Assembly (NCBI GenBank): GCA_964552055.1
Contig: CAZKFL010000037.1
Coordinates: 1 to 21,821 of the forward strand
DNA: 21,821 nucleotides
DNA from: VGMD01 sp964552055
Lineage (GTDB): Bacteria > Chlamydiota > Chlamydiia > Chlamydiales > 2-12-FULL-49-11
Reading direction: 5' to 3'
The translations under genes and the position numbers were made by a program. Positions 16,562 through 21,821 of the stretch are shown in pieces. The notes under the pieces were generated by a model that saw nothing but the letters and a program-made list of their open reading frames with translations, did no database searches and was not told the origin of the DNA. The number at the start of each line of letters is the position of its first letter. Position 1 is the first letter of the stretch.

Positions 16562-16912
16562 GAGCTTGTCCCAAAACCTATAAAAGCAAATTAATACTTA
16601 AAAGAAACTTAATAAACATCGAGATTTTCAAAGTCGAAACATGCCATACCTGAAGAATTTTATAGGAGAATGAATTATTCATAAAGAAAATTTAAAATCG
16701 GTTACGCTTACGGGGTCGGTTACGGTTACGTCTACTCGAGACCGCAAACTGCGTTGCGGGGATCCTAATTGACGACTGCTGCACGCCGAACTAACAAAAT
16801 ACTATTTACTTGATCGACTGCGCGGATCAGCAGCCTTTCACGTAACCGTAAGCGTCCCCGTAAGCGTAACCGATTTTCTTTTTTTAAAGATTTTAGGTTT
16901 TAGTACAGCTTC
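16562..16912 (-). mobile_element. Internally deleted IS5/IS427-type derivative (MITE-like) with TAA target duplication
   Basis: The left end (GAGCTTGTCCCAAAACCTAT and about 30 further bases) matches the complement of the right end of the full IS at 19135-20004. The right end (TTTTAGGTTTTAGTACAGCTTC) matches the complement of its left end. Both sides are flanked by TAA (16559-16561 and 16913-16915), the T-N-A duplication typical of the IS427 group. The transposase is gone; the interior instead carries a GC-richer palindromic element (16694-16877). The right edge falls inside the stop codon of the 420-residue gene and the terminal G restores TAG. Confidence 0.75.
16694..16877. repeat. Palindromic insert with perfect 22-bp inverted repeats (GGTTACG family, copy 2 region)
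   Basis: Arms 16694-16715 and 16856-16877 are exact reverse complements (core ATCGGTTACGCTTACGGGG). Inside them lie further imperfect inverted copies of CGGTTACG and a GC-richer centre (GACCGCAAACTGCGTTGCGGGG). Segment 16811-16894 is the second copy of the repeat at 1145-1218, with an extra 12-bp GTAAGCGTCCCC unit. The element is foreign in composition to its AT-rich surroundings. I do not know its family. Confidence 0.75.
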
Positions 16913-18174
16913 TAAGAAATAATGCCAATTCGCTTATAAAAAAAGAGCATTGCACCTCGGCTAAATTTGCTAACCTCATAAAATTCTGAGTCATCTCTAT
17001 AGTCTTCCCTATTTGCTTCAGGAATAAGAGCTCTTGCAGTATTAGGGTTCGATGCAGATTCAGCTGGATTCAGGTCAGGAAAACACCCTTCAAACCAGCG
17101 AAGGATTTCTGCGTATGCTTTTACGTTATTTTGATTCATTGTGACAAGGGGATTGCCATTTGCCGGACCTGCTTCTGCGCTTATTAGAAATTCTAAAGGT
17201 TTATATTCTCGAGCAAACTCGGCCTTAAAAAATTCCTTATAGAATTCAGCGGCGGTGTCATAACGAAAATTGGGGTCAGCAAGCTTTGGAGACTCTACAT
17301 TAAAGCCTGTGCCTGGATAATTTTTAGGATCTTTTTTCAATAATGCCAAAATATCACGCTGCCAGTTTGCAATATGTTCATATGTCTGAGGTAGGTTTTT
17401 AACAAGAATTAAATTTATCGTATTCGTTTGATATTCAGTTAATAAAAGACTTATTAGAATAAATGCTCTTTCTCTTTCCGGAACGTCAAGCACTTCGTAG
17501 CTTACTTTCAGTAAACAGGATTCAATCTGCATTGCTTTCTGAAAAACACAACCTGGCGAGGTCATATTGGTTACAAATTCTCTGACAATTAATTTGTATG
17601 TAGCTTTTTTATCTTCATCACGTTCTGCCTGAGCTTTTAACTCAGTAAGAGCTCTGTATAATTGTCTTAACCCGATAGAAACTTTATATTCACTTTTAGC
17701 TCCTCGAAAGTCATGATTTGGAATTGTGACTCGGCGATAATTAGGAGCGGGTGCCTGATAGATTTCACCGTCATATTCCGTAAGCTCTCCTTTAGGATTT
17801 AAAATTTCACTATTGAAAGCAACATTAAGCTCACTTTCCAATATCTCTTCGCCATCAATTTTAAAAAGTTCAGGAAACTCATCTATTGTTACAGAGTCTA
17901 TATTGTATCTATTAAAAATTGAGCTAATATTGAAATTAAGGATTCTAGGACTGATAGTAAATTTTTCGAGAGGAGTAGATTCTAGTTTCTTGATAGCGTT
18001 CAGGTATCGATTTCTCGTGAGAGCGTGGGTTATGTAAGAAATTATTTGTTTAAATACCCGGTAAATCTTGATGCACATATCAGTAATTATAGAAAAGCGT
18101 TGTTTTGCGTTTTGAACTTTGGCTTTCACCAGGGGAGAAATAGGCTGTGATGGTATTCTTGTGCAAGCTTCCAT
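16912..18174 (-). CDS. Protein of unknown function, possible effector
   Basis: The 420-residue soluble protein has no cleavable signal peptide; one moderately hydrophobic stretch (IYRVFKQIISYITHAL, about residues 37-52) could be an amphipathic helix. The middle and C-terminal parts appear largely helical (IGLRQLYRALTELKAQAERDEDKK; AYAEILRWFEGCF). No catalytic motif is recognised. ATG 18174 has no Shine-Dalgarno. The stop codon TAG lies exactly at the edge of the IS derivative, but the target duplication shows that TAG would also be read in the uninterrupted sequence (TCT TAG GCA), so the protein is probably full length. It is divergent from the cysteine-rich exported gene. Confidence 0.65.
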   Translation of the reverse strand: MEACTRIPSQPISPLVKAKVQNAKQRFSIITDMCIKIYRVFKQIISYITHALTRNRYLNAIKKLESTPLEKFTISPRILNFNISSIFNRYNIDSVTIDEFPELFKIDGEEILESELNVAFNSEILNPKGELTEYDGEIYQAPAPNYRRVTIPNHDFRGAKSEYKVSIGLRQLYRALTELKAQAERDEDKKATYKLIVREFVTNMTSPGCVFQKAMQIESCLLKVSYEVLDVPERERAFILISLLLTEYQTNTINLILVKNLPQTYEHIANWQRDILALLKKDPKNYPGTGFNVESPKLADPNFRYDTAAEFYKEFFKAEFAREYKPLEFLISAEAGPANGNPLVTMNQNNVKAYAEILRWFEGCFPDLNPAESASNPNTARALIPEANREDYRDDSEFYEVSKFSRGAMLFFYKRIGIIS

Positions 18175-18263
18175 ATAAAATGACCATGTAATTTGTTTAT
18201 TATTATATAATTATGCATAATTTGTGTGGTAAATGCAATATAAAATTATTATTACTAAGTTGC

Positions 18264-18282
18264 TTGAAACACGATCAGTATA
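18264..18282 (+). repeat. Dispersed repeat, copy C (19-bp exact match to copy A)
   Basis: TTGAAACACGATCAGTATA is identical to 121-139 and, as in the other copies, similarity stops right after the core. It lies 8 bp upstream of the -35 of the next gene. Confidence 0.6.
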
Positions 18283-18289
18283 TTGTCAG

Positions 18290-18319
18290 TTGACTTAAAT
18301 AACTTAGTATTTGTAGAAT
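18290..18319 (+). promoter_or_regulatory. Sigma70-type promoter giving a likely leaderless transcript
   Basis: TTGACT (18290-18295), an 18-bp spacer and TAGAAT (18314-18319) each match consensus at 5 of 6 positions. The ATG at 18326 starts 7 bases after the end of the -10, where transcription would begin, and no Shine-Dalgarno is present. Confidence 0.5.
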
Positions 18320-18325
18320 CTTTGC

Positions 18326-19135
18326 ATGGATATTTCGAGTAAACAATGTACTGCCGCCTTCTTAGGCGCCCTGATTGCAGCTTCAGGTCTTTCTCCTGTT
18401 ACAGCTTCTGTCCGAATAAATGACACAGACAGGCGTATTCAGACAGTAGCTCTGCCGTCTATGGAAGAAATTCAAAGTTTTCAGGTTCGCCCTTTTTCTG
18501 AATATGCAAATTTATATTACCCATTAAATGGAAGTGCATGCTTTATAGATTCAGGGATAACACCCTATCCAGAGTGGTTTGAATGCGATGGTATAGATGA
18601 TGGGAAAATCGCAAAAATAACAACAAGCTATTTTCTTTTTGAAGAAACTCCCGCCCCGAAAGGTATTATTGCCTGTTGCAGCAATTTACTCAGTAAAACC
18701 TATTATTGGATTAAGACAAGAGACTCTGATGAATCAGAATCTCAATTAGATGCTTGCGGGCGTGCTTCTCAACCAATGGCTGTTGCAGGACTTGCTTTAG
18801 CGATGGAAGGTAAACTTTCAGAGCTAAGTGATCTTGGTCATATTCCGACTTTTGTTTGTGATACAAAAGAGAAGTGTTTACCTACAGGGACATTAAAACA
18901 AATTAATAAAAGATCTCGTGCACATCGAAAGAAATTTGGAAAGATTTTAAAAGATACAAAAATGTCAACCTGTGTTTATTTTCCCGATAAGCCTAAAGCC
19001 GGAAGTTGCGGGTTTTATCATGAAGTATCAGGAATTCTCTTTGGAGCAATCACTCAGCTAAAAGACCCTTGTGATCGTGTCTACAGATATCTTTTCCCAG
19101 ATAAAGAAGTTTTTCTTGATAAAGATCTTCTTTAG
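18326..19135 (+). CDS. Cysteine-rich exported protein of unknown function
   Basis: The 269-residue protein begins with a signal-like segment (AAFLGALIAASGLSPVTA, to about residue 27). The mature part has ten cysteines (in ACF, ECD, ACCS, ACG, VCD, KCL, TCV, SCG, PCD contexts), an even number that suggests disulfide bonding in the periplasm or outer envelope. Chlamydial envelopes are known to be disulfide cross-linked, so this would fit, but it is not one of the classic OmcA/OmcB proteins by appearance. No enzyme motif is recognised. There is no Shine-Dalgarno; the promoter suggests a leaderless mRNA. The stop TAG is made by the end of the IS (CTT TAG AAGC); the uninterrupted sequence would have read TAA at the same codon, so the protein is not truncated. 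Confidence 0.65.
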   Translation: MDISSKQCTAAFLGALIAASGLSPVTASVRINDTDRRIQTVALPSMEEIQSFQVRPFSEYANLYYPLNGSACFIDSGITPYPEWFECDGIDDGKIAKITTSYFLFEETPAPKGIIACCSNLLSKTYYWIKTRDSDESESQLDACGRASQPMAVAGLALAMEGKLSELSDLGHIPTFVCDTKEKCLPTGTLKQINKRSRAHRKKFGKILKDTKMSTCVYFPDKPKAGSCGFYHEVSGILFGAITQLKDPCDRVYRYLFPDKEVFLDKDLL

Positions 19136-20004
19136 AAGCTGTCCTAAAACCTAAAATCTGATGTTTCAACACGTTTAATCACCAATCTAATCATTGAAAG
19201 ATAACACCAATTTTGGCTTGTGGACAATATGCCTTCATAATCTTTGGATAACCTCCTATATCGACTTATCCAACTGAGAGTTCTCTCAATAATCCGCCGT
19301 TTTGCCAAAATTTTAAAACCCTCTTCCTTTCGTTTTACTATGTCCAAAGTTATTCCCTTATCGTCAGTAATTTTCAAGAGGAAGCCCGTTATATCCTTGA
19401 TCTGCCCATATTTTTTGCACGCACGGCAAATAGAGTGCATTTAACATTTCTCTAGCCCCCTGTTTATCAGATATGTTTGCTGTTGTTATATGACATCCAA
19501 GTAATAACCCCAACGTATCAACAAGGATGTGTCTTTTGCGACCTTTTATTTTTTTCCACTATCAAAACCTCGAGGTCCTTTCTCAGCTGTTTTAATAGAT
19601 TGACTATCTATAATTGCAGCACTTGGATTTTCATCCCTTTCATCCAGAAGGCGAACCCACTTTCTTAGCTGTTGATTTAATCACTCAAAAACATCCGCTT
19701 GTCGCCACTTTTTGAAATTATTGTAAACCCTTTTCCAAGGAGGGTAATCTTTGGGAAGAAATCTCCACTGACATCCTGTTTTTGCCACATAGAATATTGC
19801 ATTCAGCATTTGCCTTTTACTGTACTTAAGAGGACGGCCTCCTCTGCTATAATCTACTCAAAAAATGGATTCTATTTTTTCCATTCTTCATCAGATAAAT
19901 CACTTGGATACATATCTACTCCATAAAAAATAAAGTAGCACTATACTATAAAATTAAGTTTCTTTTAAGAATTAATTTGCTTTTATAGGTTTTAGGATAG
20001 CTTC
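19135..20004 (-). mobile_element. Insertion sequence of the IS5 family, IS427-like group (decayed)
   Basis: The 870-bp element is bounded by inverted repeats: GAAGCTGTCCTAAAACCTAAAA on the left and, reversed, GAAGCTATCCTAAAACCTATAAAA on the right. The size and the T-N-A-like flanks (TTA left, TCA right) fit the IS427 group; the middle base of the duplication differs, so it has mutated or the ends come from different copies. The transposase is on the minus strand and broken. It lies between the cysteine-rich gene, in whose stop codon it sits, and the autotransporter gene, 130 bp further on. Confidence 0.85.
19144..19913 (-). pseudogene. IS5/IS427-type DDE transposase, pseudogene
   Basis: Reading the minus strand from ATG 19913 (GGAG 6 nt upstream) gives MYPSDLSDEEWKK, and then, across frames, the expected order: GRPLKYSKRQMLNAIFYVAK, CQWRFLPKDYPPWKRVYNNF, IIDSQSIKTAEKGPRGFD (first Asp), HILVDTLGLLLG, WADQGYNG (second Asp), RRIIERTLSWISRYRRLSKDYE (Glu). 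At least three frameshifts are seen: one after EEWKK and one at GKK-KGRK, both in A-runs, and one after QGYNG. TGA codons lie before VDYSRGG and in DVFE-LNQQL. No active transposase can be made without multiple frame recoveries. The last 98 codons remain open and end inside the terminal repeat. Confidence 0.85.
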
Positions 20005-20133
20005 TCAAGTAGAATTTTATAAGGAAATTTTTAAGAGATGTCTATACTAATAGATAATATTTAAAACTTATGCTAACATCCGAAAAATATTCGTTAGTCG
20101 TTATTTTCATTAATATTTTAGGATGAATTAGAT

Positions 20134-21821
20134 ATGTTTAAAAGCTCGATCTTGATATTTTCTGTGATTTCTTTCATTTCGCTAGATGGCGCTCTTTTGC
20201 TTGTTACAAATAATAATGGAGGCAACGTCGCGGGATCATTAGCAAATGCAATTTATAACTCTTCTTCAGGAGATACAATTAATTGTAGTGGTATTATAGG
20301 TCAAACTATCACTCTTACCGGCTCGCTTCCTGCAATTATTCATAGCTTAACAATTGATGGTTATGGAGTTATAATTGATGGTAACTCTAATATGTATCAA
20401 GCATTTCAAGTTGCAAGTGGAACTGTTAGCATTGAAAATCTGACCGTCCAAAATGCCATTTCCAGAGGGGGTAATGGTGGAATTGGCCAAGGTGGTGGTG
20501 GCGGAATTGGCGGCGGCGGTGCTTTATATGTTCATGGCGGAACAGATGTTGTTATTTCTAATTCCCAACTTCAGAATAATAAAGCGCAAGGAGGGAATGG
20601 TGGTAATTCTAATAGCTCCTCGGATGGAGGCGGGGGAGGAGGAGGTTTTGGAGGCGGCAATGGTGGTGATGAAGCTAATTTTGCAGGAGGAGGAGGTGGA
20701 GGAAATAGTGGTGGTGGTGGTGGTGGAGCAGGTTCTGAAGGTGCTGGTGTTGATGGGCAGTATTTCGGAGGAGGGGGAGGAGGAGTGAACCAGTCTGGAG
20801 GAAGTTCAAATTTTTTTCCCGGAGGTGCTGGAGGAAATAGTGGTGGTGGTGGTGGTGGAGCAGGTTCTGGAGGTAATGGTTCTTCGGGAAGCGGCGGTAA
20901 TGGAGGTTCTGGGGGAATCGGGATAGGAGTAGATTCTGGATTCGGAGGAGGTGGAGGTGGAGGTGGTGATTCGAGTGGCGGAATGGGTCTTGGTGCAGGA
21001 GGGGGAGGAGGAGCTTATTTCGGTACTGGAGGAAATGGGGGGCAACTTGGAGGCGGTGGAGGAGGATCTTATGCGCGTACTGGAGGAAATGGGGGCTTTG
21101 GCGCAGGTGGTGGCGCCGGAGATCCCCATGGGGCAGGCGGCGTATTTGGTGGAAATAGTGGCACTAGTGGCTATTATGCAGGTGGGGGGGGTGGTGCTGG
21201 GCTTGGAGGTGCTATTTTTATTCAAAATGATGGGCAATTAAGAATTACTGACGGGGTAAATTTTAGTTCTAATTCTGTGATTGCAGGACTTGGAGGAAGT
21301 GGGACGGTGGGTGCTGAAAGTGATGGATTTCCAGGGGAGGCGCTAGGTAATGACATATTTTTGCGGTCAGGAGGGACTTTAGTTTTTGATTTAAGTACTA
21401 CCCCTTTAACAATTTCTTCTGAAATAGCTAGCGATCAAGGTGCAGGTGGGGGAACAGGTGGCGGGCTAATAAAACAAGGAGCTTCGATACTTACATTAAG
21501 TGGAACTAATACCTATACAGGCGGAACAACAATTAGTGCGGGGACTTTATCAATTGGAAGTGAAAATAATATTGGAGGGGCAAGTAGCGCATTAACGTTA
21601 GCAGGAGGAATATTATCAGCAACGGGCAACGTGACAACATCAGGAGCCGTTGCCGTAACAGGTAACTCTCAGATTACGACCGCAACGGGACAGACAACTT
21701 CGTTAACGGGAACAGTGACTGGATCGGATGGAATAACACTGACATTGGGTGGAGATGGGACCAATAAATTGTCGACTATTGCAGTTGGGGCAGGGGATAC
21801 ATTTACAGTTGAAGGGGCAGT
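20134..21821 (+). CDS. Large glycine-rich autotransporter/Pmp-like surface protein (5' part, runs off the window)
   Basis: An uninterrupted frame of 562 codons starts at ATG 20134 (AGGA about 10 nt upstream) and stays open to the window end. Residues 1-20 form a signal peptide (MFKSSILIFSVISFISLDGA). Residues about 22-110 look like a right-handed beta-helix (NNNGGNVAGSLANAI, LTIDGYGVIIDGN, VSIENLTVQNA). Chlamydial Pmp-type pairs appear: GGALYV...LQNN (from 128) and GGAIFI...FSSN (358, 377). Between them, residues about 111-360 are glycine-rich, PE_PGRS-like. Residues about 443-475 (IKQGASILTLSGTNTYTGGTTISAGTL) are a clear autotransporter-associated beta-strand (PATR) repeat. A type V secreted adhesin or surface protein is expected; the C-terminal barrel is outside the window. 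The decayed IS ends 130 bp upstream. Confidence 0.85.
   Translation, partial: MFKSSILIFSVISFISLDGALLLVTNNNGGNVAGSLANAIYNSSSGDTINCSGIIGQTITLTGSLPAIIHSLTIDGYGVIIDGNSNMYQAFQVASGTVSIENLTVQNAISRGGNGGIGQGGGGGIGGGGALYVHGGTDVVISNSQLQNNKAQGGNGGNSNSSSDGGGGGGGFGGGNGGDEANFAGGGGGGNSGGGGGGAGSEGAGVDGQYFGGGGGGVNQSGGSSNFFPGGAGGNSGGGGGGAGSGGNGSSGSGGNGGSGGIGIGVDSGFGGGGGGGGDSSGGMGLGAGGGGGAYFGTGGNGGQLGGGGGGSYARTGGNGGFGAGGGAGDPHGAGGVFGGNSGTSGYYAGGGGGAGLGGAIFIQNDGQLRITDGVNFSSNSVIAGLGGSGTVGAESDGFPGEALGNDIFLRSGGTLVFDLSTTPLTISSEIASDQGAGGGTGGGLIKQGASILTLSGTNTYTGGTTISAGTLSIGSENNIGGASSALTLAGGILSATGNVTTSGAVAVTGNSQITTATGQTTSLTGTVTGSDGITLTLGGDGTNKLSTIAVGAGDTFTVEGA
20465..21213 (+). repeat. GGN-rich low-complexity region in the autotransporter gene
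   Basis: About 250 codons are dominated by GGA, GGT and GGC with interspersed Asn and Ser. A 41-bp segment (GGAGGAAATAGTGGTGGTGG...) occurs identically at 20697-20737 and 20829-20869, a spacing of 132 bp (44 codons, in frame). Such DNA is prone to length change by slippage and unequal exchange. Confidence 0.85.

Noticed and set aside
16912..18174. Truncation of the 420-residue protein by the IS
   Set aside because: The TAA target duplication lets the empty site be rebuilt, and it contains the same stop codon.
19244..19926. Three plus-strand open frames of 63-75 codons
   Set aside because: They are antisense to the recognisable transposase and have no similarity or start signals of their own.
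20453..21241. Val/Glu-rich and Ser/Thr-rich open frames on both strands in the glycine-rich segment
   Set aside because: They are other-frame readings of GGN-rich DNA; the continuous frame from 20134 explains the region with signal peptide, Pmp and PATR motifs.

Overview
The window looks like an accessory stretch of a low-GC, host-associated bacterium, most likely an amoeba- or arthropod-associated member of the Chlamydiota (Simkania/Rhabdochlamydia/Parachlamydia-like). The support is a MOMP-like (Lpg1974-type) pore protein, a large autotransporter start with chlamydial Pmp-style GGA(I/L) and FxxN motifs, a TolB/PD40 remnant, and many eukaryotic-style domains (Ser/Thr kinase, ankyrin repeats, a YopJ/Ulp-like cysteine-protease core) next to large repeat proteins. 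The placement is an inference; there is no rRNA or housekeeping gene here to confirm it.

Layout: 1-5600 holds minus-strand genes: an exported protein ending at a strong terminator, a small doubtful ORF built partly from a dispersed repeat, a 1243-residue protein with a two-period tandem repeat (67 and 100 aa), and a truncated beta-propeller-like exported protein. 5649-7204 holds a candidate YopJ-like effector and a small unknown protein, also minus. 7444-8953 (plus) has tspO and a kinase. 8966-9877 (minus) is an exported probable beta-barrel, divergent from an internally deleted TolB-like gene that overlaps a Kelch-like exported protein (plus). 12206-13312 is the MOMP-like porin, convergent with a 1004-residue ankyrin protein (13408-16422, minus). 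16912-18174 (minus) and 18326-19135 (plus) are unknown proteins whose stop codons each sit exactly at the end of an IS5/IS427-type element. A decayed full-length IS (19135-20004) is followed by a large glycine-rich Pmp/PATR-type autotransporter that runs off the window end.

How the parts fit: envelope and surface proteins (porin, autotransporter, Kelch, cysteine-rich exported protein) alternate with soluble proteins resembling secreted effectors (kinase, YopJ-like, ankyrin, TPEQ-repeat). This is the pattern of a fast-evolving host-interaction region. Broken genes, IS remnants and at least three dispersed repeat families show active rearrangement. The most unusual observations are the two IS elements placed in stop codons and restoring them, a palindromic GC-richer insert inside an IS derivative, and a core motif (TATACTGATC) recurring at four gene borders.
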